NCBI RefSeq assembly: GCF_002105755.1
Contig: NZ_CP020821.1
Location: 1,860,001-1,924,000, forward strand
Length of the DNA: 64,000 nt
Source of the DNA: Mycobacterium colombiense CECT 3035
Lineage (GTDB): Bacteria > Actinomycetota > Actinomycetes > Mycobacteriales > Mycobacteriaceae
Direction of reading: 5' to 3'
In this document: positions 16,384-25,377 of the stretch, piece by piece
How positions within the stretch are numbered: position 1 is the stretch's first letter
Layout: each line of letters starts with the position of its first letter
Notes under the pieces: generated by a model
Databases searched by the model: none
Told to the model about the DNA's origin: nothing
Seen by the model: only the letters and a program-made list of their open reading frames with translations
Program-made: the position numbers and the translations under genes

Positions 16384-17975
16384 ACATCCTCCCAATTATC
16401 GAACGCCTCAGCCATGTTGCAGAAACCCGGCAATCGCGTGTCAACAACCGTCGCGACTTCGGCTCGCCTGTTGCCGCCGGCCTTCTCGCCTCGAGTTGCC
16501 CTTCCTACCATCTGGCTAAACAGCACAAGGCTTTTCGTCGGCCTCGCGATAACAGCGGCGCTGGTTTGGGGGGCGTCAAAACCTGTGGTCAAGACCCCAT
16601 AGTTGACTATCACCCGCGGCTCATCACTTGCAGTCCTGAACGTCGAGATTATTCGAGCACGTTCGGCGGCCGGGGTTTCTCCTGTGACCGCATAGGACCA
16701 GTAGCCGCGCGCGCGTAGCACGGTTGCGAGCACGATCGCGTGATCCTTCGTCGCCGCGAACACAATAGTTCGATTGTGCCGACCACACATTGCCTCAGCG
16801 ACGCTCAGAATCAACAGATTTCGCTGTTCGTCTGCGGCAAGTGCACCGATTACGTGCGGAGGAATATCTAGGGAATCCTCGAGTTCGCGTAGTTCTTGGA
16901 GCGATAGCTCTGATCCTGCGGTGTATTGGAGCTGTACAAACTCTGTATCTGCTAGGTAACCTTCGTCGATCAGGTAGCGCACTGGATTGTGGTAGCCATC
17001 CACCTCCAGCGACACCTTGGACTCGTCGAAGAACTTCGCTAGACGTTCATCCTCGTCGACGTCGTTCCAGCTTCGACCGGGCGTTGCGGTGAGACCAAGC
17101 AAGGGTGTCTGCGTTCCGGACTCTGTGAGCACATCGAGAATCAAGTTGTATGTGGGCGCGATGGCTTGATGCGCTTCGTCCATGACTACAAGGCTGACGC
17201 GTCCGGCGAGAGTTCCAATTTCCGAGAGTGAGGTTCGCACTGAAGCATAGACCTTGGCGAGGCCTGCAACGATGATTCCGTCGCCAATGATGGGGAGTTT
17301 GAGAGAGTGTGGGCCCCACCATCTTTGAACTTCTACAGGACGAATTCCGCGCGCAGCCCACGCCTTCTGAAATTCTTCGACAGCCTGCTCACAGAGCTCT
17401 TCGGAATGCGCCAGCCACACAACTAGCTTCGGTTCTCCTTGATTGAGCACGTCTGAAATCACAGACATCGCAGTGCGTGTCTTTCCAGATCCAGTCGGCA
17501 TGTGCAGCATAACGCGGTGAGGTTCATACATCAGCCGCGTTAACACTCTTCCCGCCGCCAAGCGCTGGTGCGAGAAAAGACCGTGCATTGGATTTGTGAT
17601 TTCATGCGCTGGAGGCAAGATTCGCTGCTCGGTGTCGTCCGCTAAGGCGAAGAAGTCAAGCAAATCGGTCGCTCGTGCTGAACCGCGTCGCACGCTCATC
17701 GAGCACAGTCCGTCGTATGGATCGCCCGAAAGCCCGAGACGTTCCGCCAACATCTCCGCGTCGAACCGCGGAAGCAGTAACAAAAGCTCACCGCGTAGCT
17801 GGGCGTCTAGAAGCATACTGGCCGGGGAGCGTAAGCCCGCTGCGATCTCGCTCAGTCGCTCCGGACGAGCTAGCGTTGCGTCTAGGCCCGCAAGTAAGCG
17901 GACAATGTCGCGTCCAACTAACTGCTGCAAAAGTTGGTCGGAAGCCCGACTGATCAATTCCTCAAACGTAATCAC
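16377..17975 (-). CDS. SF2 DEAH-box helicase of the phosphorothioation island
   Basis: 532 residues from GTG 17975 (TTG 17987 also possible). Helicase motifs are clear: MPTGSGKTRTA (motif I), VVMDEAH (II), GLTATPG (III), VIVNYGVLTTGFDAP (IV/V region) and QMVGRATRG (VI). An N-terminal 120-residue region, rich in Leu, precedes the core and has no known domain. The type resembles the RecQ/type I restriction translocase-like helicases of defence systems. It lies 117 bases after sspD and overlaps the GHKL gene by seven bases, so helicase and GHKL ATPase are translated together. It may correspond to one subunit of the reported SspFGH arm, which I cannot verify here. Confidence 0.85.
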   Translation of the reverse strand: MITFEELISRASDQLLQQLVGRDIVRLLAGLDATLARPERLSEIAAGLRSPASMLLDAQLRGELLLLLPRFDAEMLAERLGLSGDPYDGLCSMSVRRGSARATDLLDFFALADDTEQRILPPAHEITNPMHGLFSHQRLAAGRVLTRLMYEPHRVMLHMPTGSGKTRTAMSVISDVLNQGEPKLVVWLAHSEELCEQAVEEFQKAWAARGIRPVEVQRWWGPHSLKLPIIGDGIIVAGLAKVYASVRTSLSEIGTLAGRVSLVVMDEAHQAIAPTYNLILDVLTESGTQTPLLGLTATPGRSWNDVDEDERLAKFFDESKVSLEVDGYHNPVRYLIDEGYLADTEFVQLQYTAGSELSLQELRELEDSLDIPPHVIGALAADEQRNLLILSVAEAMCGRHNRTIVFAATKDHAIVLATVLRARGYWSYAVTGETPAAERARIISTFRTASDEPRVIVNYGVLTTGFDAPQTSAAVIARPTKSLVLFSQMVGRATRGEKAGGNRRAEVATVVDTRLPGFCNMAEAFDNWEDVW

Positions 17976-18104
17976 GACGAGAACCAACGAGACGCGGCCT
18001 ACACATCAATTTTCACCATAGATGTTCTAACACAGCGCAAAACCTCAGGTGTCTTAGTTGCCGAGATTCCTAGAAAATCGAGCTAGCTCCGTGGCACTCC
18101 GGTT

Positions 18105-18953
18105 TCACAGGGCACAGATCGAGCACTGCATCGCGTCATCGTCATCGTCAAGCGCGTCGCCCAGGATGTCCCAAACCGGGCGATTCTTTTTCCGCTTCGC
18201 CGCTTGCTGTTGAGCCTCCTCATGACGCGCCAGAATCTCCTCGCGCCGCGCAATCAAGTCTGGGAGCGACTCTCCTCCCGACCACGTGTACTGGCGGCCC
18301 TTCATCGCATACTCACCGAACGAAGCATCTCCATCAGCTCCGGCATCCTGTCGGACCTTCGCCTCGATTGCTATAGCCCTCTGAAGGAGGTCTGGATGCT
18401 TATCCGCCAGTCCGACCCATTCCGCCTTGCGTTGGTAGAAGCAGAAGTAACAACCTGACCGCGTTCGCCACTCGTAGTACTTCGGCAGACCGATGCCGGC
18501 CTCATCCAGAATTCGGAGAACACCCTCATGATCAACGTTGTCCTCCACAAACGGCAAGACCGTCCGAATGTTCGGCTTAGTGCTTACGTATCCTTTGCGC
18601 CCGGATTCGTCGGCGCGGATAGCGACATAGGAGACAGCGTGATCATCGCCGATCCACTCTTCCAGGGGTTCAATCTTCATCTTTTTTGTGCACCAACGCA
18701 TCTGTGGAGATGGGAGTGTGCCTCGATACACATCAAACCAATGATCGAAACCCTTTTTCGCATTCAGGCGAGCGATCGGCTTCCCAAGGGCTGTCTCAAG
18801 GCGATCAAGGTACTCATACGTCTCTGGAAGCTCGGCGCCAGTATCGCAGAAGAAGTACTCCATCTCTGGTACGCGGTCGCGCAGATACACCGCGAGCGCG
18901 CTCGAATCCTTACCACCGCTAATCCCGCAGATATGGCGAATGACGTCAGCCAT
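18105..18953 (-). CDS. sspD: SspD/DndC-like ATP pyrophosphatase (PAPS-reductase family)
   Basis: 282 residues from the ATG at 18953, which overlaps sspC by eight bases (ATGGCTGA); a start at 18971 is less economical. The PP-loop SGGKDSSALA is at residues 12-21 and DTGAELPETYEYL follows, as in PAPS reductases and DndC. Cysteines at MRWCTKK, SGCYFCFYQ and near the C-terminus (CSIC) could hold an iron-sulphur cluster as in DndC. In the Ssp system this enzyme activates the DNA backbone phosphate with ATP so that sulphur delivered by SspA can be inserted. It is shorter than classical DndC (about 500 residues), which fits SspD. Last gene of the modification operon. Confidence 0.8.
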   Translation of the reverse strand: MADVIRHICGISGGKDSSALAVYLRDRVPEMEYFFCDTGAELPETYEYLDRLETALGKPIARLNAKKGFDHWFDVYRGTLPSPQMRWCTKKMKIEPLEEWIGDDHAVSYVAIRADESGRKGYVSTKPNIRTVLPFVEDNVDHEGVLRILDEAGIGLPKYYEWRTRSGCYFCFYQRKAEWVGLADKHPDLLQRAIAIEAKVRQDAGADGDASFGEYAMKGRQYTWSGGESLPDLIARREEILARHEEAQQQAAKRKKNRPVWDILGDALDDDDDAMQCSICAL

Positions 18954-21900
18954 AACGTTTGTCCTTCCCAACTACCTCGCGAGCATCCGCCGGCTCGGCA
19001 GACTCGAACTCCTCGGCCAACCTTGCCATGAGCATCCGACAAGCGGTGGAGCGCGGGATCCCACCCTCCATCAACTTAGCGACAAGTTCCTCAAATAGTG
19101 GTGTGATCGCAGATTTCTCGTGCTCCGTCAGGGAGAGCAACTGGACTGATTCGGCACCGCCTGGCGAGGTTAGCGTCATCCTGCTCACCGAGTACCCGTG
19201 CTCAACCTTCGAAGCAAGACGTTCATGTAGCAATGCCGACGTCCTCCGCAGGGCTCCTCCGATTTCAGCAACCCGCAAGGGGAATCGGCCCGCGACCTCA
19301 TCTGTCCAGACCCTGGGAGCCTGGCCATCGCACACCACCATCGCGACATTCTCTAACCACTGCTGATCTTCGAGCGGTCGCTCCAGGGCGCCAATAAACG
19401 CCTTGAGCCTTGGTTCAAGCACCTGACCATTGAGGCGTCGAGCATCTGCCGTAAGTGACTCTCGTAACTCCGCTAGCGAACCCCTAGTAGCTGTCGCATG
19501 TGCAAGTTGTTCTTGCACCGAATCAAGCAGATGGGGGTAGGCATCACGAAGTTCTCGGATCGAAACGGTGAGCTGGTCGGCGAACCGCTCAACGTCGCCA
19601 CGGTTGAGCCGGCCACCCCCGGCAAAGGGCTTCATTCCAAAGATCATTGGCAAAGTTTCGAAGAGTAGGACGTCAGGCTCCGCAGCATGGTGGAACGCGT
19701 CGCGAACCGCGATCGATTGCGCAGACAACCCCATACCAGTCTTCTGCGAGTACGGGGGCAGGACCCGCAGTTCACGGTAGAGGGCGGTCACGACATTTAA
19801 AAAGGTCGGCGGCCCATGATGGCCGGTAATGCCCAACCGGTCGACTAGGCACTCGATGACTATTGGCCTTCTGCCCGTTGAAGTTTGGGTGTTTTTGATA
19901 GAGAAATTACCGGGATTCTTGGCAAGCCGCTCAGCAACAGCATCGTCAATCGAGAGTACGAGACTTCCGTGTTCGTAGACGGCGATCTCGTCGCTTCGTG
20001 CGACCAGCCCGGCGACCAACAATATGGGGACGATACCGTCCTTCACGCCGAAAGGCGGTGACAACAGTAGTGACCCGATGTCCTTAAGGCAAAGTCGCGA
20101 GTCGACGGCACTGTCAAACGCTGAATTCATCGCCGTCCAAAGAGGTTTCCAGCGCCGATCAGCTGGTGCCTGGATCTTCCAACTACCGTCCTCCGTTAAA
20201 CGGTGTATCCCAGTGGATCTGAAAATCGCCTCGTACATGGCACGATCTGGGCCATACCCCTCAATCGCGAATGCTTCACTGTCCTTGTGCGCTAACAGTG
20301 CATCGATGAGGAACCGTCGAGCCTTTGCGCCCTGACTTGTAAGCTCCCTGCGAGCGATCATTTCGTTCGCAATCCGTGGGGTGTTGGAATACACCGCATC
20401 TGCAACATCAGACAGTAACGCAGATGGCCCGCGTCGCGGATCCAGTGAGCGGCTCGAACCTGCTAAGACCCAATCGGCATCGTTATTCCAGGTCTGTCCA
20501 ATTTGAATCTGCAGCCTTTGTTGAGCAGCCGACACACGCTCGACTAGTTCGCGCCGTGCCACCCAGTCGGCGCCCTCCGCCTCTGCACTTCGCAGAGCTG
20601 AATTCAACGCCGCTGCATCGATAGCCGTCTCACGCACTATAGAAACGTCATCAGGAATGACGTAGACGGCGGGTCTTCCGTCAGATGGTCTGGGCGCCCT
20701 GCTCAGGTCCGCAAGCGAGTTTGTCGCGTAGTAAACTATCCCATCCCATTGAGGATCCAGCGCTTCGTCCGCTCCATCGATCAACGTACTGAACTGTCGC
20801 CGAAAGACCCTCAGGACCCCGGTGTGCTGACTGTGGCGACCAGCGACGAAGGGCTCGAGCTCGACTGCGTCTCGGAGGAGGTCCGCAAAGTCGACATCTT
20901 CATACGAATGCCGCGCCGCCTCGATCACCCGCCGGACGTTGTAGTCAGACCCGTGCCAAATCCGATACTCGTCAGAGAAGGCTCGGTAGGTAATCAGGCC
21001 AGCCTCGACCAACGACTCGAGCACATTGCTCGTCTCGAATGAACCGCCGGGACCCGCAGATTCGAGTGCGAATTCGAGCAACTGTCGTGACGCACGAATG
21101 CGACCTCCACTCGAAACAAGATTCAGTACGCCGACTGTCTTAACCGCTTTGAGCTGATCAGGCGTGAGGCCAGCATTGTCTCGGATCCGCGTCTCAATTT
21201 CAATCCAACGACTTGCGCCGTCCGCGACACCGATCATGCTGCTGGACGCTTCGAGGAAGTAGTCGTATAGCTGATCGACGCCGACAAGTGGCAACGGGCT
21301 CTTCGGCCGCCATACGTTGCTCGCAAGGAATTCTGGAACTGCGCGCGGTTCTGTTCCTGCGAGGAACGAGAACAACGTTCGCTCGTTCTGGCCATATCTG
21401 CTACAAAGCTCCGGCAGAACTGCCAACGCGATGGGATGCAGAGGTATCGCTGCCGCTGCATCGTCGATTAACTCACGCAGGCCGACCGACTCGAGCTTTG
21501 ATTGATGGCTCTGCACCCACTGTGTTGCCGCTTTGCTCACCGCCGGGTCATGTGTGATCGCAGAAGCGATAAGCCTTCGCGACTGTTCCGCAGTTTCGAC
21601 GTACGGGATGTCCTGGAAGCGCCCTTGCACTTTGGACCACTCGCGTCGCCGGGCTGTCGAGCCGTCCTGGACATATTCGTCAAAGGAAAGGTGCTGCATG
21701 GTGATGATCACCAAGGGCACAGCATCTTCTCCTTGGGTCATTTCCGCCAGCTCCTGAAGTAGGAACGGGTCCCCGTCACTGCCTGACGATGCGAAGTATT
21801 CGAGGTTCTTGCCGAATTCGTCGATTAGAAGCAGGACTGGGCAGGCGGCCGACATGCGGCGTATGCATGCCCGAATGTCGGCAGCGCACGGTGCGGCGTG

Positions 21901-22389
21901 GGCACTTGATCCGAAGGCCGGCGAAACTAGCGACTGACCCGGGCCGTACTGTCGGACGGCACCCGCGTGCAATGCGCGCGCGATAGTCGTTGATACCGAT
22001 TCGCTATTAGCGGTCGCGAAAGCGCGGATGAATCCTTCTCGTCCAGCCTTGGCTGATCGCATCCCCTTGCGAAGTAACGAATCGACAGATGAATCAGCGG
22101 CCGTCAAGATCGAATGCGCGCTCTTAAACTCCGCAGTTGATGCGCCAGCGAGGAGCCCGTCAAGGAACACGGCGAGCGACGACTTTCCACCGCCGTGCGG
22201 GCCTGTAATTGAAAATGTCCGACCCGCGGCGGAGTCCATTAGGCCCTGCGCGACGCGTGAAATAACGTCGAGGGCCCGCCCGGTCGGCACGTACCCCTCG
22301 ATAGCGCTGCGTCCGTGGTCGCGCTCCACGTTGGCTGATCGACTGAATCTGCCGCTAACAGTTATGAAGTCCGCTAACGGACCGGTCAT
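18946..22389 (-). CDS. sspC: SspC-like large P-loop ATPase
   Basis: 1147 residues. Walker A GPHGGGKSS is at residues 63-71 and Walker B VLLLIDEFGK about 185-194; the segment between includes a CIRRMS helix. The remaining 950 residues are mostly helical, with winged-helix-like stretches (for example SNVLESLVEAGLITY and the C-terminal ELVAKLMEGGIPRSTACRML, each part of a longer block). In SspABCD this ATPase is required for single-stranded phosphorothioation together with SspB and SspD. The start overlaps sspB by four bases (ATGA) and the end overlaps sspD by eight, so the three proteins are translationally coupled. Assignment rests on domain type and gene order. Confidence 0.75.
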   Translation of the reverse strand: MTGPLADFITVSGRFSRSANVERDHGRSAIEGYVPTGRALDVISRVAQGLMDSAAGRTFSITGPHGGGKSSLAVFLDGLLAGASTAEFKSAHSILTAADSSVDSLLRKGMRSAKAGREGFIRAFATANSESVSTTIARALHAGAVRQYGPGQSLVSPAFGSSAHAAPCAADIRACIRRMSAACPVLLLIDEFGKNLEYFASSGSDGDPFLLQELAEMTQGEDAVPLVIITMQHLSFDEYVQDGSTARRREWSKVQGRFQDIPYVETAEQSRRLIASAITHDPAVSKAATQWVQSHQSKLESVGLRELIDDAAAAIPLHPIALAVLPELCSRYGQNERTLFSFLAGTEPRAVPEFLASNVWRPKSPLPLVGVDQLYDYFLEASSSMIGVADGASRWIEIETRIRDNAGLTPDQLKAVKTVGVLNLVSSGGRIRASRQLLEFALESAGPGGSFETSNVLESLVEAGLITYRAFSDEYRIWHGSDYNVRRVIEAARHSYEDVDFADLLRDAVELEPFVAGRHSQHTGVLRVFRRQFSTLIDGADEALDPQWDGIVYYATNSLADLSRAPRPSDGRPAVYVIPDDVSIVRETAIDAAALNSALRSAEAEGADWVARRELVERVSAAQQRLQIQIGQTWNNDADWVLAGSSRSLDPRRGPSALLSDVADAVYSNTPRIANEMIARRELTSQGAKARRFLIDALLAHKDSEAFAIEGYGPDRAMYEAIFRSTGIHRLTEDGSWKIQAPADRRWKPLWTAMNSAFDSAVDSRLCLKDIGSLLLSPPFGVKDGIVPILLVAGLVARSDEIAVYEHGSLVLSIDDAVAERLAKNPGNFSIKNTQTSTGRRPIVIECLVDRLGITGHHGPPTFLNVVTALYRELRVLPPYSQKTGMGLSAQSIAVRDAFHHAAEPDVLLFETLPMIFGMKPFAGGGRLNRGDVERFADQLTVSIRELRDAYPHLLDSVQEQLAHATATRGSLAELRESLTADARRLNGQVLEPRLKAFIGALERPLEDQQWLENVAMVVCDGQAPRVWTDEVAGRFPLRVAEIGGALRRTSALLHERLASKVEHGYSVSRMTLTSPGGAESVQLLSLTEHEKSAITPLFEELVAKLMEGGIPRSTACRMLMARLAEEFESAEPADAREVVGKDKRYG

Positions 22390-23459
22390 GCTGCGTCACC
22401 TCGCCGTCCCGAACGTGCGCGACTTTGCTTCCTTATAAGGCGTTCGACTTCAGCTTCCGAAAGGTATGGGCGCGTCGCGGCAGTTCCTACCAAGGCCAGT
22501 CCTGTCTCGGGTGCAAATGCGGAATTTTTCTGTTCACGTCTAGCTCCAAGCACCTCCAACGCGACATCCGCCGGAGTGGCGCTGACCGCCATCTGTCTGG
22601 ACCCGGCCGGCCTAGCCAAACCCAGATGGCCTACCACGCTTGCTGATTCATCGATGGCATCCGCGATATCTTGCTCCGTGAGCTTCATGACGCGCCCCGG
22701 CGAGCCCGGGTCCGCGGTCAGGCGGGTGAGGGAGATCGTCCGACTCCCCTCACCTCCCCGACTCAGGTAATCGAGGCACGCATAGGTTATTGCTGTTGAC
22801 GGCAACGTAGCCTTATTGCCTATAACCATTCGATATGCGTTTTTGTTCGGTCCGGGAGATGGCCGGACAAGGCCTAGTTCACGGAACGGGGAATCGAGCA
22901 GGTCGTCTAATGTTTGACGCCCTTGCGTTTCGCGCCGGGAGTACATGCGCAGCAGGCAGTCGACGTCCTTCTGGAGGCTGCTCTTCATGGGCTGAGACCA
23001 TGTTGTCGCTGCGATCTCGTCAGTACAGAATTGAAGCAGTTCAGCGTCCGTGAACTCAACCGCCCCAAAATCGTTGAAGGCTAGGCGCCACACGGGAAGT
23101 ACCGAACGCTCGGAGATCGCCTGCCAGTGGAGTATCCACAGAGTCACGGGATCCTCTAGGTACGGATCGAATCCGCAGCGATCATCGAGCAAGGCTCGAC
23201 CTATGTGTGTCGGCGTGTACACAGATTGGCGTGGCCGGTCCGGATGCGGCCGCCGCGCAATCACTTTCGTGGCGAAGGACCAAAACCTGATCGCTTCTAC
23301 CATGTTCTTGCCGACTCCAAGTTCCACGGGAGCCGACTGCTCGTTGAAAATGTTTGGATCGGACGCGGCGGCGTCGTAGCCTTTCTTGATCCATCCGAAG
23401 CGTGGATGGAAAGTCTGATGGTTAGCGAACATTGGGGTCGCTGCTTGCTCAAGGGTCAC
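22386..23459 (-). CDS. sspB: SspB-like DUF4007 protein
   Basis: 357 residues from GTG 23459 with GGAGGAG a few bases upstream. The opening HQTFHPRFGWIKKGYDA, then PVELGVGKNMVEAIRFW, is the hallmark of the DUF4007 family, which I know as SspB of the phosphorothioation system; SspB is reported to nick DNA. The central part is helical (EDPVTLWILHWQA), and the C-terminal part contains a likely winged-helix region and a basic tail (RKQSRARSGRRG). It begins 12 bases after the sspA stop and overlaps sspC by four bases. No known nuclease motif is obvious by eye. Confidence 0.75.
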   Translation of the reverse strand: MTLEQAATPMFANHQTFHPRFGWIKKGYDAAASDPNIFNEQSAPVELGVGKNMVEAIRFWSFATKVIARRPHPDRPRQSVYTPTHIGRALLDDRCGFDPYLEDPVTLWILHWQAISERSVLPVWRLAFNDFGAVEFTDAELLQFCTDEIAATTWSQPMKSSLQKDVDCLLRMYSRRETQGRQTLDDLLDSPFRELGLVRPSPGPNKNAYRMVIGNKATLPSTAITYACLDYLSRGGEGSRTISLTRLTADPGSPGRVMKLTEQDIADAIDESASVVGHLGLARPAGSRQMAVSATPADVALEVLGARREQKNSAFAPETGLALVGTAATRPYLSEAEVERLIRKQSRARSGRRGDAA

Positions 23460-23471
23460 CGCTTGCTCCTC

Positions 23472-24617
23472 CTACGCTGCCGTCATGTCGCGGACGCGCG
23501 ACACCGCGGTCGCGATAGCACTGGCCGAAACATTGATCTCCTCGCATGTCGTCGGCCGGCCCAGTGATATACGAAGCGACTCGGCAGCCGCAGCGCTTGT
23601 CATTCCCATCGCAAGAAGGACATGGGACGGCGAAGTCACAGCCGACTGGCATGCACTTCCAGAAGACACCATCACGTCGGGCATCGAGGCCATCACCGCT
23701 TCAGCGTCTGCCCCAATAAACCGAAGATTTAAGGTGTTCGAAAGCCGTTGCGAGTCACTGCCGTTCAGTTCGACGCCAGGAATGTCGTCGCATAGAGCAG
23801 CAAATAGGTCGCTTGCCAGCTGATGTATTCGCGCCGCGTCGTTCGGCTGTTCCTTCATGACTAGCTCCGCGGCAAGGCCAAATCCGACAATCGACGGTGT
23901 GTTCTGGGTGCCACCACGGATGCCCCGCTCCTGCCCACCACCCGGCACGATAGGCACAATCGACTTCTGTACCTGACGGCTTGCTATCAGTGCGCCAGCG
24001 CCTTTCGGGCCGTAAATCTTGTGGCTACTAAAGATCATGAGGTCAGCCGTTTCGGCAGTAACTGCGAGAGAGGCTTTCCCCACAAGTTGAGTCGCATCGA
24101 CGAAAAAAAGGGACCCCGCCAAGGCTGCAACCCGCCCGACCTCCAAAACGGGACCCAAGACGCCCGTCTCATTGTTGGCCGCCATCACTGCAACTACTCC
24201 GACGGATCCGTCGACGAGCTCCGAAAGCTTTTGGAGGTCAATAATTCCGTCCGGGCCGACGTCTACGCGCCGCACCTCGCCCCCGACGAGACGTGCCCCA
24301 AGCTCAGCAGCCGCAATGATTGCTTTGTGTTCAGTGGCTCCGATCACGACGTTTGGACGCTCGGAAGCACCCAACATCGCACCGACCAAACCCAGTGTCG
24401 CCGCTTCAGAGGCCCCGCTCGTAAAGACCACGTGTTGCGATGGTCGGCGTACAAGCGACGCAACTCGACTCCGCGCTTCCTCGATAAGCTCCGCCGCAGC
24501 TTGACCGGCGCTGTGATGCGAGCTGGCAGGGTTACCAAAAACTGCGTGCGCATCCACCACCGCCGGAAGGATGCGCTGGTCAACCGGTGTTGAAGCGTTG
24601 TAATCGAGGTAGACCAT
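23472..24617 (-). CDS. sspA: SspA/DndA cysteine desulfurase
   Basis: 381 residues, NifS/IscS-type PLP enzyme that takes sulphur from L-cysteine as a persulphide. It starts MVYLDYNASTPVD as these enzymes do. Other marks are ATEHKAI, the PLP-binding SSHKIYGPKG (Lys near residue 200), GGGQERGIRGGTQNTP, and the catalytic Cys in MVSSGSACQSA near 320. A housekeeping iscS/sufS is unlikely here because no Fe-S assembly gene is adjacent; instead it heads the operon with DUF4007, a large ATPase and a PAPS-reductase-like protein. First gene of the operon, with about 290 bases of leader upstream. Confidence 0.85.
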   Translation of the reverse strand: MVYLDYNASTPVDQRILPAVVDAHAVFGNPASSHHSAGQAAAELIEEARSRVASLVRRPSQHVVFTSGASEAATLGLVGAMLGASERPNVVIGATEHKAIIAAAELGARLVGGEVRRVDVGPDGIIDLQKLSELVDGSVGVVAVMAANNETGVLGPVLEVGRVAALAGSLFFVDATQLVGKASLAVTAETADLMIFSSHKIYGPKGAGALIASRQVQKSIVPIVPGGGQERGIRGGTQNTPSIVGFGLAAELVMKEQPNDAARIHQLASDLFAALCDDIPGVELNGSDSQRLSNTLNLRFIGADAEAVMASMPDVMVSSGSACQSAVTSPSHVLLAMGMTSAAAAESLRISLGRPTTCEEINVSASAIATAVSRVRDMTAA

Positions 24618-24906
24618 CGCTCCGATCCTATTCGTTTAGCATCAAAATATTGGGCGCCACGCGGGCAGCCGCACACGCTGCCACAGGGGTCTGACAAGCC
24701 GTGGCAAGATTTCCTCGCGGGCCGAGGCGAGGGGGTCGTCACGTCCGCGGTCACACACATGCGAGCTTGAGGCTCGCGAAGTACTACGTCGCTGCGAGCC
24801 GCATCTGCTGGTGAAATTTACAGCTAGCCGAAAGCCACCCATATCCGCACAACCGCGACACGGCAGCCATATGGTCGAGTCCGAACATTCGTGGGGTCAG
24901 TTACGC
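24618..24906. promoter_or_regulatory. Promoter region of the ssp operon
   Basis: 289 bases between the GIY-YIG stop and the sspA start. A seven-base inverted repeat GGCTCGC (24771-24777) / GCGAGCC (24794-24800) stands in the middle and could be an operator or hairpin. A direct copy of the half site, gcgagcttgagg, lies just before it. No small gene seen. Confidence 0.4.
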
Positions 24907-25377
24907 TTAGCTAATGCAACTCGGTAAGGCTTGCTTAATTTTCACTACTTCTGCCGACACATCCGGATCGCCGACGTAGCCATTAGCTCGAACTCGTGAA
25001 ATAACAGATATTGCCTTAGAATTTGCCGCTAGATGATTTAGGAAAGCGTTCTGTATATTCCACTCGACAGCTTCACGATATTCTTGCTGACTGAATTTAC
25101 GTATCCCCGATAGCATCCATGCAGAGAATTTCACTGCGCCTATTTCGATGGTCTCGTACCGTCTGACCGCACAAAGCCGCTGACGAAAGGTGGCGGACTC
25201 GCCGTGGGACAGGTGCTGGGACAGCCGCGCTAGCGCTCCGCCTGATGAATATGTTTGGCCTACGTATAACACTCGCCAATCTATCGCGTGGATAACATAA
25301 ATCCATCCATGATGGTCAGCGATTGTACAATCACCAATTTCAAACGCATTAAACATCCATTCAGTCGCCACTGACAA
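24907..25377 (-). CDS. GIY-YIG nuclease-like protein
   Basis: About 156 residues (TTG 25377, or GTG 25371 or ATG 25356). The GIY-YIG core is visible in modified form: GWIYVIHAIDWRVLYVGQT is the first hairpin (WIYVI for GIY, LYVGQT for YIG), ARLSQHL supplies the Arg of the following helix, and a Glu in EYREAVEWNIQNAFLNHL could be the metal ligand. The C-terminal 40 residues are helical. It overlaps the upstream GHKL gene by 17 bases, so the two are translated together. Codon use is AT-rich and unlike the host. Inferred role: DNA-cutting subunit gated by the GHKL ATPase. GIY-YIG folds also occur in repair enzymes and homing endonucleases. Confidence 0.7.
   Translation of the reverse strand: MSVATEWMFNAFEIGDCTIADHHGWIYVIHAIDWRVLYVGQTYSSGGALARLSQHLSHGESATFRQRLCAVRRYETIEIGAVKFSAWMLSGIRKFSQQEYREAVEWNIQNAFLNHLAANSKAISVISRVRANGYVGDPDVSAEVVKIKQALPSCIS

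Noticed and set aside
11097..24617. Canonical DndBCDE or DISARM system
   Set aside because: DndB, DndD and DndE types are not seen; the PAPS-reductase-like protein is short and DUF4007 is present, which fits Ssp. DISARM's DUF1998 protein is absent although a PLD protein and helicase exist.
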